Positions 52,575-60,642 of a DNA stretch of 64,000 bases are shown here, in pieces. Position 1 is the first letter of the stretch. The number at the start of each line of letters is the position of its first letter. The position numbers and the translations under genes are program-made. Under the pieces are notes generated by a model that worked only from the letters and a program-made list of their open reading frames with translations, was not told the origin of the DNA and ran no database searches. The stretch is from Salimicrobium halophilum (lineage in GTDB: Bacteria; Bacillota; Bacilli; Bacillales; Halobacillaceae), in the NCBI RefSeq assembly GCF_900100295.1, contig NZ_FNEV01000004.1, positions 124,001-188,000 of the forward strand, read 5' to 3'.

Positions 52575-52606
52575 TGAGGAAAGCGGAGTCATCCCGCTTA
52601 GAAATT
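52575..52606 (+). repeat. Left-end fragment of the hairpin repeat
   Basis: GTGAGGAAAGCGGAG...CCCGCTTAGAAAT matches the left end of the ~120-bp repeat, then the sequence switches to the GTCCGCAAA box array, as it also does at 42.27 kb. Confidence 0.75.
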
Positions 52607-52614
52607 ACGGCCAG

Positions 52615-52720
52615 GTCCGCAAAAACCGGGCCAGGGTCCGCAGATGACTGCGAAATATTGTCGAACGTCCGCAAAATACAGCTTAAGGTCCGCAAAATCG
52701 CTCTTCATGTCCGCAAACGG
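52615..52720 (+). repeat. Array of five GTCCGCAAA boxes spaced 21/31/21/21 bp
   Basis: GTCCGC at 52615, 52636, 52667, 52688 and 52709. Sequence between boxes is not conserved. It lies directly upstream of the ferredoxin gene. Periods are two or three turns of B-DNA. Confidence 0.85.
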
Positions 52721-52752
52721 ACTTTGGAGCTTTCATAAAAGGAGGGATCCCC

Positions 52753-52989
52753 GTGGCTTTCGTCATTACAGCCCCATGCAAAGAAGAAAAATCCGGAGAA
52801 TGCGTGGACGTATGTCCGGTCGATTGCATCGAAGAAGGCAAAGACATGTTCTACATCGATCCTGCCATCTGCATCGACTGCGGCGCATGCGAAGCGGTCT
52901 GCCCGGTCGAGGCGATCTATTACGAAGAAGACCTGATCGAAGAAGACGAGCCTTATCTACAAAAAGCAAAAGAATTTTTTGGCCAATAA
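52753..52989 (+). CDS. Bacterial-type ferredoxin (two iron-sulfur clusters)
   Basis: 78 residues, strongly acidic. Cluster motifs CKEEKSGECVDVCPVDC and CIDCGACEAVCPVEAI give the pattern of a 7Fe/8Fe ferredoxin (first motif with the long CX7CX3C spacing). Small electron carrier in the cytoplasm. Starts at a GTG with GGAGGG upstream. The GTCCGCAAA array lies within 35-140 bp of its start and could influence its expression. Confidence 0.94.
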   Translation: MAFVITAPCKEEKSGECVDVCPVDCIEEGKDMFYIDPAICIDCGACEAVCPVEAIYYEEDLIEEDEPYLQKAKEFFGQ

Positions 52990-52992
52990 AAA

Positions 52993-53021
52993 AAGGTGTT
53001 CCCGGCAGCCGGGAACACCTT
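52993..53021. terminator. Bidirectional terminator after the ferredoxin gene
   Basis: AAGGTGTTCCCGGC pairs perfectly with GCCGGGAACACCTT. Confidence 0.93.
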
Positions 53022-53036
53022 CTTTACGTAGTACTA

Positions 53037-53552
53037 TTATTTCGTCAATGCATCCTTCACTTCATCTCTCGAATTCTCCCAAAGCTCCTTATGTTCTTCC
53101 TCAAGAAACTTCACAAGAATCCCTTTCGATTTCTCATCCATATGCTCGGCGATGACTTTCCCTTTCAGCGACTTATCCATGTTGTTCACATGCTCCGGCA
53201 TCGATTTGTAGCCTGGTTTGATCCTGCGACCTTCTTCGGTAGATACCTGCAATTCACAGGCACCCAGGCCATAGATATAGGGACCTTCGTTGCCTACCTG
53301 TGTAGCGACCCAGACGATCCAGTACAGGTTCGGTTCGACAAGCGGTTCTTTATCCGGCTTGAAGCGCACTTTCTTCTCTATTTTGCTGCGTGCGTGCAAC
53401 GCTTCCATGTCGATATAAGCTCTCTCTTCCTGGGGATCGACGATAACGGGGGAAATGTTGTCCAGGTTGATCATCCCGACGCCGTAACTGCCGTCTCCAC
53501 CGGTAGAATCTCCACTCAATATATTGAATCCATTATTCTTGTCTTCAGCCAT
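53037..53552 (-). CDS. ywhD: YwhD-family protein
   Basis: 171 residues of the Bacillus-specific YwhD family; sequence features NGFNILSGDSTGGDGSYGVG and YIYGLGACELQVSTEEGRR. No known biochemical role. GGGAGG precedes the ATG. Its own promoter is probably TTGTTT-N18-TATAAT (-10 at 53593-53588 on the reverse strand), downstream of the hairpins at 53621-53692. Confidence 0.88.
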   Translation of the reverse strand: MAEDKNNGFNILSGDSTGGDGSYGVGMINLDNISPVIVDPQEERAYIDMEALHARSKIEKKVRFKPDKEPLVEPNLYWIVWVATQVGNEGPYIYGLGACELQVSTEEGRRIKPGYKSMPEHVNNMDKSLKGKVIAEHMDEKSKGILVKFLEEEHKELWENSRDEVKDALTK

Positions 53553-53620
53553 GCTTTCTACCTCCCTGATCTCACTTCTTTGTTCCCATTATATCGCACA
53601 GGACCTTATCAAAACAAACA

Positions 53621-53704
53621 GGCCGTCCTCTCTAAAGAGAGATACGGCCCGCTTTCTCTTATAGTAAGGGAGAGTTGGGTAATAAGAGAAAGACCTCTTT
53701 TCTT
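53621..53704 (-). ncRNA. Candidate PlcR-box-dependent small RNA with two hairpins
   Basis: On the reverse strand a promoter TTTGCA-N17-TATACT (53739-53711) would start RNA near 53704. The next ~85 nt contain hairpin 1 (11-bp perfect stem, 53692-53682 with 53662-53652) and hairpin 2 (53649-53621, GGCCGT...ACGGCC) followed by TGTTTGTTTT. No start codon with a ribosome site occurs in between. ywhD has its own promoter further on. An exact PlcR box sits 104 bp upstream of the -10. The alternative is that these hairpins simply end the regulator gene's transcript. Confidence 0.45.
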
Positions 53705-53819
53705 TTTTTAAGTATACCTCTTCTTCTCTTATTTGCAAAAGGGTGTGAAGGGGCATTGTTCACCATTATGAACGAACGTACGGTTCTCCCTTATCCATTC
53801 ACCCCAATCCCCTTGAAAA

Positions 53820-53835
53820 TATGAACATATGCATA
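53820..53835. promoter_or_regulatory. PlcR-type box 2
   Basis: TATGAACATATGCATA fits the PlcR box consensus TATGNAN4TNCATA at all ten fixed positions, on both strands. It abuts the stop codon of the PlcR-like gene and lies 104 bp upstream of the -10 hexamer of the candidate small RNA. Confidence 0.75.
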
Positions 53836-54720
53836 TTATTCAATGATTCCTTTGGAGCGATACGTTTCGATCTCTTTTTCTATAAATTTCAAAAGATTCG
53901 TCTTCTGCTGTAATTCAATGACGCTTCTCGCTTTCTCCCAGTACTTCAGCCCCTCTTCTTCATTCTCTAGCAGCAGGTGGTTTCTTCCGAGCTGATAATG
54001 GAATTCAGCGAATAAGAACATGTCCTCCTCGCGTATACATAAAGCAAGGCCTTTTTCACAGTAACGGTTGGACTGTTCGTATTCTTTTAAATCCGTATGC
54101 ACTTTGGAGATGTTATAATAGACTTTCCTTACTATACGTTCCTTGCGGAGAGAAGACATCCGATCAAGGATCTTCAACGCTTTCTCGAAGTAATAGACGG
54201 CCTCTTTCTGTTCTCCTTCATTTCTTTTGACGATGCCGATACTGTTGAGAACGTTCATATCAAGTTCCGTAATCAACAGGTCCAAATCGATATTCGACAG
54301 GCATTCAAGAAAAAGATCCACTGCCCCTTCAGCATCTTTATGCAAATGATAGACGGCCATTCCTTTGTGCCATTTCAGATATCTTTTCCTGTTGCCCTTC
54401 TGGAGAATAGGATTCTTCGATTCCTGATCCACGATTTCCTCGATGAGTTCATAATTCCGATCGCGACGCGCATTCTCCAGTAGCTCCTGGACTTCTCTGA
54501 AATAATCCTCTCGATCCAGAGACTGTTCATCAAGAAAATAATTGATATCTATACCGAACTTCTTGGAAATGGACCACAGCATCTGGTAGGAGGGTTCGTT
54601 CAATCCCCGCTCGATACGACTGATTTCCGACTGTGAACATACATCTTTCGCAAGAAATGCCTGAGACATCCCGACTTTCTTCCGCAACTGTCGTATTTTT
54701 TCTCCGGTATGTTCATACAT
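53836..54720 (-). CDS. PlcR-like peptide-sensing transcriptional regulator (RRNPP family)
   Basis: 294 residues: an N-terminal helix-turn-helix (about 5-65; KIRQLRKKVGMSQAFLAKDV, SEISRIERGLNEPS) and TPR-like helical repeats (about 70-290; VYYFEKALKILDRM, RYCEKGLALC). Length and layout match PlcR (285 residues) and NprR of the B. cereus group, which bind a re-imported signalling peptide in the TPR groove. Divergent to a short exported peptide gene and flanked by two exact PlcR boxes. One box lies only 21 bp upstream of the ATG, which suggests that the active complex limits its own synthesis. GGGAGGG precedes the ATG. Confidence 0.85.
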   Translation of the reverse strand: MYEHTGEKIRQLRKKVGMSQAFLAKDVCSQSEISRIERGLNEPSYQMLWSISKKFGIDINYFLDEQSLDREDYFREVQELLENARRDRNYELIEEIVDQESKNPILQKGNRKRYLKWHKGMAVYHLHKDAEGAVDLFLECLSNIDLDLLITELDMNVLNSIGIVKRNEGEQKEAVYYFEKALKILDRMSSLRKERIVRKVYYNISKVHTDLKEYEQSNRYCEKGLALCIREEDMFLFAEFHYQLGRNHLLLENEEEGLKYWEKARSVIELQQKTNLLKFIEKEIETYRSKGIIE

Positions 54721-54740
54721 GACGAACCCTCCCTTTCATT

Positions 54741-54756
54741 TATGCAAAAATGCATA
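54741..54756. promoter_or_regulatory. PlcR-type box 1 between the regulator and the peptide gene
   Basis: TATGCAAAAATGCATA fits TATGNAN4TNCATA exactly and is a perfect 6-bp-armed palindrome. It is 104 bp upstream of the TATAAT of the peptide gene and 21 bp from the regulator's start codon. Confidence 0.82.
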
Positions 54757-54836
54757 TTTTTAATAAAATAATAAAGAATCGGTTGAAAAATTCTCTCTGA
54801 AAGAAACGGAAGCCCTCTCACTTCCTTCTATGTGAT

Positions 54837-54865
54837 TTCCTATATTCACTATACCGTACTATAAT
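54837..54865 (+). promoter_or_regulatory. Promoter of the peptide gene
   Basis: Consensus -10 TATAAT (54860-54865) with a poor -35 TTCCTA at 17 bp, as expected of a promoter that needs an activator. Confidence 0.6.
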
Positions 54866-54891
54866 CACTTGTAAAAGAGGTGATACCATAC

Positions 54892-55029
54892 GTGTCCAAA
54901 AAGCTCATTGCTCTTGTTGTGTCCACGCTGCTAGTATTCGGTTCAGCAAGTATGGTAAGTGCGAAAGAAACCACGTATGACATTTCAGACAAGCCTGTCA
55001 TTCAGGCTGATTTCCCCGATCAGCATTGA
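54892..55029 (+). CDS. PapR-like exported signalling pro-peptide (45 residues)
   Basis: A GTG at 54892, with AGAGGTGAT upstream, opens 45 codons: basic start MSKK, hydrophobic signal core LIALVVSTLLVFGSA, a cleavage-like site SMVSA-K, then KETTYDISDKPVIQADFPDQH to the stop. Size (PapR is 48 residues), signal peptide and C-terminus fit the PapR/NprX type of pro-peptide; PapR heptapeptides such as ADLPFEF and SDLPFEH share the A/S-D-x-P core with ADFPDQH. It would be secreted, trimmed, re-imported by an oligopeptide permease and bound by the divergent regulator. An in-frame GTG at 54880 is a weaker start. Own promoter and terminator. Confidence 0.8.
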   Translation: MSKKLIALVVSTLLVFGSASMVSAKETTYDISDKPVIQADFPDQH

Positions 55030-55050
55030 CAGGACAAACCAGTAGATTTT

Positions 55051-55091
55051 AACCATTACCCTCTCCCCGGAGGATAATGGTTATTTTTTTA
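55051..55091 (+). terminator. Terminator of the peptide gene
   Basis: AACCATTACCCTC pairs with GAGGATAATGGTT with one bulge, followed by ATTTTTTT. Confidence 0.9.
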
Positions 55092-55130
55092 GCACAAGGC
55101 TCCTGAAGTAGGACACATTATCGTCACAAT

Positions 55131-55146
55131 ATACCCCTGTAGGTAT
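55131..55146. promoter_or_regulatory. CstR-type operator upstream of the CoA-disulfide reductase gene
   Basis: ATACCCCTGTAGGTAT, within a longer near-palindrome from 55127 to 55150. The same operator as at 12.7-13.2 kb, 40 kb away. Confidence 0.85.
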
Positions 55147-55191
55147 ATTGATTTCTTCTTCCTCTCCTTATATACTAGAGACATAAGTTAA

Positions 55192-55209
55192 TTGTGAAAA
55201 AATTCACAA
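55192..55209. promoter_or_regulatory. Rex (NADH/NAD+ redox) operator
   Basis: TTGTGAA-AAAA-TTCACAA is an exact match to the Rex site TTGTGAANNNNTTCACAA. It lies 38 bp upstream of the start codon, downstream of the CstR operator. Confidence 0.8.
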
Positions 55210-55246
55210 TAACAAATTATTGATCGATACCAAAGGAGTGGACCCA

Positions 55247-56893
55247 ATGAGTAAAAAAATCGTAATCGTCGGCGGCGTTGCCGGAGGAGCTACGGCTGCT
55301 GCCCGTCTGCGTCGTATGAATGAAGAAGATGAAATCGTCGTACTTGAGAAAGGGGAATATATTTCTTTTGCCAACTGTGGACTTCCTTACTACATCGGTG
55401 GCGTCATCACGAACCGGGACGCCCTGCTCGTACAGACCGTAGAAGGCATGAGCAAAAAATTCAACCTCGATATCCGCAATTTGAGCGAAGCCACTTCCAT
55501 TGATCGGGAGAAGAAAACGATCACTGTGACGAAAGTCGAGACCGGAGAAACGTATGAAGAAAGCTATGACTACGCTATCCTTTCTCCGGGAGCACGGCCG
55601 ATAGTTCCTCCATTTGAAGGTCTGGAGGAAGCGGAAAATGTATTTACGTTAAGGAACATTCCGGATACGGATCAGATCAAAGCATGGGTGGATGAGAGAA
55701 AACCACATCATGCCGTCGTCATCGGAGGAGGCTTCATCGGTCTTGAGATGGCGGAGAACCTTGCGGAGCGTGGGATCCATGTCCAGCTGGTCGAGCTTTC
55801 CGATCAGGTCATGGCCCCTGTAGACCGGGAAATGGCCGGTTACCTTCATGAAGAGCTTCAGAATAATGGCGTAGAACTGATCTTGCAGGACGGGGTGGAT
55901 GCGTTCCTGGATCGCGGCAAAAAAGTGAAACTGAACAGCGGAAAAGAACTTGTCAGTGATATGACGATCATGTCCATCGGCGTTCGTCCGGAAAGTGAAC
56001 TCGCGAAAGATGCAGGATTGACCCTTGGAGAACGGGGAGGCATCGTCGTTGATGAACATTTGAAGACGAGTGACGCGTCCATTTATGCTCTTGGAGATGC
56101 GGTAGAAGTGAAAGATTATATCCAGAACACTCCGACCATGGTTCCACTGGCATGGCCGGCCAATCGACAGGGACGCCTCGTTGCTGATCATATCCATGGC
56201 AAGAATGTCTCTTATAACGGTACTCTCGGAACGGCAGTAGCGAAAATATTCGATCTTACCGTCGCCTCTACAGGCAATAATGAGAAGACCCTTCGTCGCC
56301 TCGGTGTGAATTATGAAGCCGTTCATGTTCACCCGGCATCAAACGCGACTTACTACCCGGGTGGTGCGGCTATTGCACTGAAATTATTGTTCGATCCGGA
56401 AACCGGACAAATTTTCGGAGCTCAGGCTGTCGGGCGAAAAGGAGTCGAGAAACGGATTGATGTCATCGCTACGGCAATCAAAGGAAAATTGACCGTAGAA
56501 GATCTCCCAGATCTTGAACTGTCCTACGCCCCTCCTTATTCTTCAGCCAAAGACCCGGTCAATGTCGCTGGTTATGCTGCTCTGAATATCATAGAAGGAG
56601 AAGCGGAAATCGTCCATCATCATGAAATTGATGACATCGTACGTGAAGGTGGCACCCTGATCGATGTCCGGGAGCCTGAAGAGTTCGAATCCGGGAATAT
56701 CGTTGGTGCCATAAACATTCCTCTTGGAGCACTGAGAAACCGTCTGGAGGACCTCCCGAAGAACAAACCGATCCACGTGCATTGCCAGGTCGGATTGAGA
56801 GGGTACCTGGCGACAAGAATTCTGAAGAACAACGGATTCCGTGCCATCAACTTAAGCGGCGGCTATAAAACGTACTCCACTGCCACGAAATAA
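55247..56893 (+). CDS. CoA-disulfide/persulfide reductase with C-terminal rhodanese (CoADR-RHD)
   Basis: 548 residues. FAD-binding motif IVIVGGVAGGATAAARLRRM, active-site Cys in SFANCGLPYYIGG near residue 44, NAD(P)-binding VVIGGGFIGLEMAENL near 155, and a rhodanese domain (about 460-545) with the sulfur-carrying Cys in VHCQVGLRGYLA. It reduces CoA persulfide or disulfide with NAD(P)H, releasing sulfide and CoA. A CstR operator and an exact Rex site upstream imply control by both persulfide and the NADH/NAD+ ratio. The ATG at 55247 has AAAGGAG upstream; a longer frame adds nine codons without a ribosome site. Confidence 0.93.
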   Translation: MSKKIVIVGGVAGGATAAARLRRMNEEDEIVVLEKGEYISFANCGLPYYIGGVITNRDALLVQTVEGMSKKFNLDIRNLSEATSIDREKKTITVTKVETGETYEESYDYAILSPGARPIVPPFEGLEEAENVFTLRNIPDTDQIKAWVDERKPHHAVVIGGGFIGLEMAENLAERGIHVQLVELSDQVMAPVDREMAGYLHEELQNNGVELILQDGVDAFLDRGKKVKLNSGKELVSDMTIMSIGVRPESELAKDAGLTLGERGGIVVDEHLKTSDASIYALGDAVEVKDYIQNTPTMVPLAWPANRQGRLVADHIHGKNVSYNGTLGTAVAKIFDLTVASTGNNEKTLRRLGVNYEAVHVHPASNATYYPGGAAIALKLLFDPETGQIFGAQAVGRKGVEKRIDVIATAIKGKLTVEDLPDLELSYAPPYSSAKDPVNVAGYAALNIIEGEAEIVHHHEIDDIVREGGTLIDVREPEEFESGNIVGAINIPLGALRNRLEDLPKNKPIHVHCQVGLRGYLATRILKNNGFRAINLSGGYKTYSTATK

Positions 56894-56898
56894 AAAGC

Positions 56899-56944
56899 AA
56901 AAAGACCATCAGACTGCGTGTTACGCAACCTGGTGGTCTTTTAT
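56899..56944. terminator. Bidirectional terminator
   Basis: AAAAGACCATCAG pairs with CTGGTGGTCTTTT, with inner TGCGTG/TACGCA pairing, between convergent genes. Confidence 0.9.
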
Positions 56945-58468
56945 CGCTTTCAATTTCGGACGACCGGAATCTTCTTTTTCTCCCATGGCCACTTGAAGTT
57001 CTTCCACGAGTTCCGTTAACGAACTCATCCGGTCTCGCATGTCGGTCACCATCGTATACTGTTCATCCGAGGCTGTCATCACTTTTCCATTCTGATGTTT
57101 TGCGTCTTTGGCAAAATGTAAAAGTTCATCGAACGCATCGCTGAGCATGAAGGTACTCGATAACAGCTGTTGGCTTGAGGCACTGATGTCATTCGTCCTG
57201 TCTTTTATATACATAGATTTTGCTGAAAGATTTTCGAAAGAGGCTTCCGCCTGCTCGAGCTTGTGCCGACTTTCTGTCATATATTGAAGCGTCGTTGCAG
57301 AACTTTGATCCGTATGAGAAATATTTCTTTCGATCTCTCTGACAATCGAAAGGATTTTCTTCGTCGCCGTCTCGGACTGATCGGATAGTTTCCTTACTTC
57401 CTGAGCGACTACACTGAATCCTTTCCCGTGTTCCCCGGCACGAGCAGCCTCGATAGAAGCGTTCAATGCCAGCAGGTTGGTACTTTCACTGATGGAGGCA
57501 ATCTCTTCGGCGATCATTCCGATTTCTTTCGATTGCCCATTCAACTGCTCCACTACTTCACGCATATCGTTTACACTGTCATTCGTCTGCCCGACAGCTT
57601 CGCTTACCTCTGAGAGGGAGTCTTTGGCAGAGTATGCCGTTTGATTCATATCTTCCGTCGATTCTGCCATAGCTTCAATACTTGTATTGATCTCTTCGAT
57701 AGCTGATTTGATTTCTGCAAGATTCCCCGCATTCTCTTCAGCTTTTTTCTCCTGCTCTGCCGCTCCTGCATTTCTCTCTTCCAGGAGACGGCCGATGTTG
57801 CTGTGCGCCTTTTCGCTGGACTGAGAGGTTCGATTAAGACTCGTAGCGGTCGTGGTTATCGCTTCTGTCACCGTTCTCATCTGGCTGAACATCGCTTCAA
57901 TTTCTTTTTCTTTCTGCCGGTTTTCTTTTTCCAGATCCTTTACATGCCGATTTCTCAAATGAATTTGGTAAGACGTTCCTGCGCTCGTAAGGACCAGGTA
58001 ACCGGCATGCAGGCCGAACATGAACCATGTATACGAATTACTTCCATACAGAAACTCCGTACCTACGAACATCGCTCCGATATGAAAAACTGCAAAAACC
58101 CCCGTCATCAGACTGATGATCTCCACTCTGTCATAGAAAGCGAGCAGAGCCACGACGAGAAAAATGGAGAAATGGTAGACGACCATCCCTTCCCCGTTCA
58201 CGATCATGCCCAGACTGATGCTGGTAAAAAGAATACTCATCAGCCATGGCAGTGCTTTATGCTCCTTATCCCGTTTATAAAACCATATAGAAACAGTCAA
58301 CAGAAACAGAGGAATCATCATGGATATGTACAAGTAAGGCTGATACGTTCCGTGAAGTTCCTGTCCCCAATTCATCGGACTTACCCGGTGAATATAATGA
58401 ATAAGCAATGTCAAAAGAATGCCTGCCGCCGAAAACATGATCATCGTTCTGTTTTTTGACTGAATCAT
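56921..58468 (-). CDS. Methyl-accepting chemotaxis protein with six-helix membrane sensor
   Basis: 515 residues: six or so predicted membrane helices at about 8-185 ([36 protein letters not shown]), no extracellular domain and no clear HAMP, then a coiled-coil signalling domain with [20 protein letters not shown] and [13 protein letters not shown]. It may sense the membrane state or energy level rather than a soluble ligand. GGGAGG precedes the ATG. Stands alone. Confidence 0.9.
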   Translation of the reverse strand: MIQSKNRTMIMFSAAGILLTLLIHYIHRVSPMNWGQELHGTYQPYLYISMMIPLFLLTVSIWFYKRDKEHKALPWLMSILFTSISLGMIVNGEGMVVYHFSIFLVVALLAFYDRVEIISLMTGVFAVFHIGAMFVGTEFLYGSNSYTWFMFGLHAGYLVLTSAGTSYQIHLRNRHVKDLEKENRQKEKEIEAMFSQMRTVTEAITTTATSLNRTSQSSEKAHSNIGRLLEERNAGAAEQEKKAEENAGNLAEIKSAIEEINTSIEAMAESTEDMNQTAYSAKDSLSEVSEAVGQTNDSVNDMREVVEQLNGQSKEIGMIAEEIASISESTNLLALNASIEAARAGEHGKGFSVVAQEVRKLSDQSETATKKILSIVREIERNISHTDQSSATTLQYMTESRHKLEQAEASFENLSAKSMYIKDRTNDISASSQQLLSSTFMLSDAFDELLHFAKDAKHQNGKVMTASDEQYTMVTDMRDRMSSLTELVEELQVAMGEKEDSGRPKLKAIKDHQVA

Positions 58469-58556
58469 AGATGCCTCCCGAAATAGTTATTCTTCTCTAT
58501 ACATACCCCCTATCCTAAATCGAAAACTCGAAACCGAGATTTCTTTTTTCAAAAAA

Positions 58557-58584
58557 AAGAGCCTGCCTCCTCAGGCGGACTCTT
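58557..58584 (-). terminator. Terminator overlapping the methyltransferase 3' end
   Basis: AGAGCCTGCC pairs imperfectly with GGCGGACTCT, with an eight-base T run on the reverse strand. Confidence 0.75.
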
Positions 58585-59173
58585 TCACAGCTATGATTTG
58601 AATGACGTGACCAAGACCCGTATGGCGCGTGCCTTCCACTCTATCGGCTTCTCCGTAATAGAAATGGAGGATTTTATCGTTGTCGAACCAGTGGAGAATG
58701 TCCTGCGGGCGATACATTGCATCGGTTACAGGAGGTCCCCCTGTTTTATAGGCGATCTGATCTTCAGAGTACACTTCGATCAAAATCGTTCCCCCGGGTT
58801 TCACTGAATCACGGATATTCTCCATCAGAAACTGCTGGTCTTCTTTATTAACATGACCGAACACCATCACAGCGCCGTCAAATGTCTCAGTCTGCACAGG
58901 TTCTTTCGTCAAGTCTACACAGTGTCCTTCTACAAACACTCCGTTCTCTTCAGCGAGACGCTGCATTTTATCGATGCCTACCTGTGACTGATCATACGCG
59001 GTGATCGGATGCCCTTCTTTCGCGAGGAAAACGGCATTACGTCCTTCTCCTTCCGCGAAGCATGCAATATGACCACCTTCTTTGATATAGTCATAATTAT
59101 TTTTGATGAATTCATTCACGTCTTTTCCATAAATATACTCATTTTCGTTGAATCTTTGATCCCATTCTGTCAT
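58571..59173 (-). CDS. Class I SAM-dependent methyltransferase (YcgJ/TehB-like)
   Basis: 200 residues. SAM-binding motif I GGHIACFAEGEGRNAVFLA near residue 35, acidic loop ITAYDQSQVGIDKMQ, and motif MVFGHVNKEDQQF. The order resembles TehB/thiopurine-type methyltransferases that detoxify metalloids, but no substrate can be given. GGGAGGG lies 7 nt before the ATG. Confidence 0.88.
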   Translation of the reverse strand: MTEWDQRFNENEYIYGKDVNEFIKNNYDYIKEGGHIACFAEGEGRNAVFLAKEGHPITAYDQSQVGIDKMQRLAEENGVFVEGHCVDLTKEPVQTETFDGAVMVFGHVNKEDQQFLMENIRDSVKPGGTILIEVYSEDQIAYKTGGPPVTDAMYRPQDILHWFDNDKILHFYYGEADRVEGTRHTGLGHVIQIIAVKESA

Positions 59174-59235
59174 TGTCTATCCCTCCCTGTCATACCGTAC
59201 CACGCATAAAGGGAAAATGACGAGAATTTTATACG

Positions 59236-60642
59236 TCAGGCTGCATTTTGTATTTTTTCGTAAAGAGCCGGTCGTTTCTGGAACAGTCGGAAGACAAGGA
59301 ACCACAGGAACGTAAGCAGAACGGATAGTCCTCCGAGAATAAGGAAGATCTCACTCGGAGCCACACTTCCGGTAAAGTCGAACATCGCTTCTCTTAACCC
59401 TTTGATGCTGTAAGTCATCGGCGAGAACTCATGTAATTTCTGGAATAACGTACCCGATAGCTCAATCGGGAAGGTACCTGCACTCGTACCGATCTGCAGT
59501 ACAAGCAAAAGGACGGCCAGGAATCTTCCAATGTTCCCAAAAGCTGAAACGAATAGCGTTACAGCCATCATGAACGTCAGAGATGTAGCTACCGTCATGC
59601 CATAGAACATCCATGTATTCCCTACTTCCACATGCATCAGGAAGTCGAGTACGAAAGCGGCGATCAGTGCCTGCATGACTCCCTGGAACAGAACGACACT
59701 GAATTTACCGGTCCAGCCTTTCATACCTGCTTCGAGCATGTCATTCGTCTTGTAGAAAACGTGGAAAGCTATGGCTCCTATGAATAGACTGATACTTAAA
59801 ATATAAGGCGTGAACCCTGATCCGTAGTTCTCCACTTCCGTCATCGACTCTTCATTGATCTGAATCGGTTCAAGGAAGGTCGACGTATTCGCTTCCGCCA
59901 GGTTCAAGTCACTGGTTTCCTGAAGCGCGTCTCCCTGTGCTTCTTTCAACTGGCGTATCCCTTCTTTCAATTCGGAAATCGAAGTGCTGAGTTGTCCCGC
60001 TTTTGAAGCAACGGAAGGCGCCGCTGCCTGCAAACCGGAAGTCAATTCCTCACTCGCTGCCTGGAGATCCTTCAGACGGTCTTCCATCGTAGCAAGTTTC
60101 TCTTCGTTCCGGGTCAAACCGTCGCGCATATCAGTGATGGCGGTCGACCATACATCCGTATAGGCACTCTGCAGTTCTTGTGAAACTTCATCCGTCACCT
60201 GACGACTTCCACGTCCGGCAATGATCTCTCCGGTCATACTGTAGCCGGGATTCGTATTATAGGTGAGCTGCGGTTCTTCCGGAGTCTCATCGAAAACCGT
60301 GACGGCATGACTTGAGAATGTTTTCGGAATCGTCACCGTGAGAAAATAATCCCCATTCTCAAGCCCTTCTTCCGCTTCCTTTTCAGAAACGAAATGCCAG
60401 TCGAATTTATCATTTTCCTTCAGTTCGTCCACCGTATCCTGTCCTACCTGAACCGTCTCCTCTCCGAATGTCGCCGCTTCATCGTTATTGACGACAGCGA
60501 CCGGCAGTTCCTCCGTATTGCCATAAGGGTCCCACATCGAACCGACGAATACGGAGGTGTATATAATCGGAATACACTGGATGATGAATAGAATCACCAG
60601 TATTTTCGGGTTTTTGATCAATTTTTTCCACTCTTGTTTCAT
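59236..60642 (-). CDS. YhgE/Pip-family ABC-2-type membrane protein
   Basis: 468 residues: an N-terminal helix (ILVILFIIQCIPIIYTSVFV), an extracellular region with the family's LPVAVVNNDEAAT and coiled coil (KLATMEDRLKDLQAAS), then five C-terminal helices. The YhgE/Pip family includes phage infection protein and ESX/YukE-linked YueB, but most members exceed 700 residues; this one has a short extracellular stalk. Overlaps the MarR gene by 4 bp, so its expression is tied to that regulator. Possibly export-related. Confidence 0.82.
   Translation of the reverse strand: MKQEWKKLIKNPKILVILFIIQCIPIIYTSVFVGSMWDPYGNTEELPVAVVNNDEAATFGEETVQVGQDTVDELKENDKFDWHFVSEKEAEEGLENGDYFLTVTIPKTFSSHAVTVFDETPEEPQLTYNTNPGYSMTGEIIAGRGSRQVTDEVSQELQSAYTDVWSTAITDMRDGLTRNEEKLATMEDRLKDLQAASEELTSGLQAAAPSVASKAGQLSTSISELKEGIRQLKEAQGDALQETSDLNLAEANTSTFLEPIQINEESMTEVENYGSGFTPYILSISLFIGAIAFHVFYKTNDMLEAGMKGWTGKFSVVLFQGVMQALIAAFVLDFLMHVEVGNTWMFYGMTVATSLTFMMAVTLFVSAFGNIGRFLAVLLLVLQIGTSAGTFPIELSGTLFQKLHEFSPMTYSIKGLREAMFDFTGSVAPSEIFLILGGLSVLLTFLWFLVFRLFQKRPALYEKIQNAA

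Noticed and set aside
52615-52720. Tandem repeat coding for a 7-residue peptide repeat
   Set aside because: The 31-bp interval breaks the frame and the sequence between boxes is not conserved.
52644-53711. 355-codon frame overlapping the ferredoxin in another frame and running antisense through ywhD
   Set aside because: Its start lies inside the GTCCGCAAA array, it is Arg/Leu-rich nonsense over the ferredoxin, and it crosses a perfect terminator hairpin.
53658-53767. 35-codon reverse frame (MVNNAPSHPF...) downstream of PlcR box 2 as a second signal peptide
   Set aside because: No ribosome site, no signal sequence, and its first codons lie upstream of the predicted transcription start.
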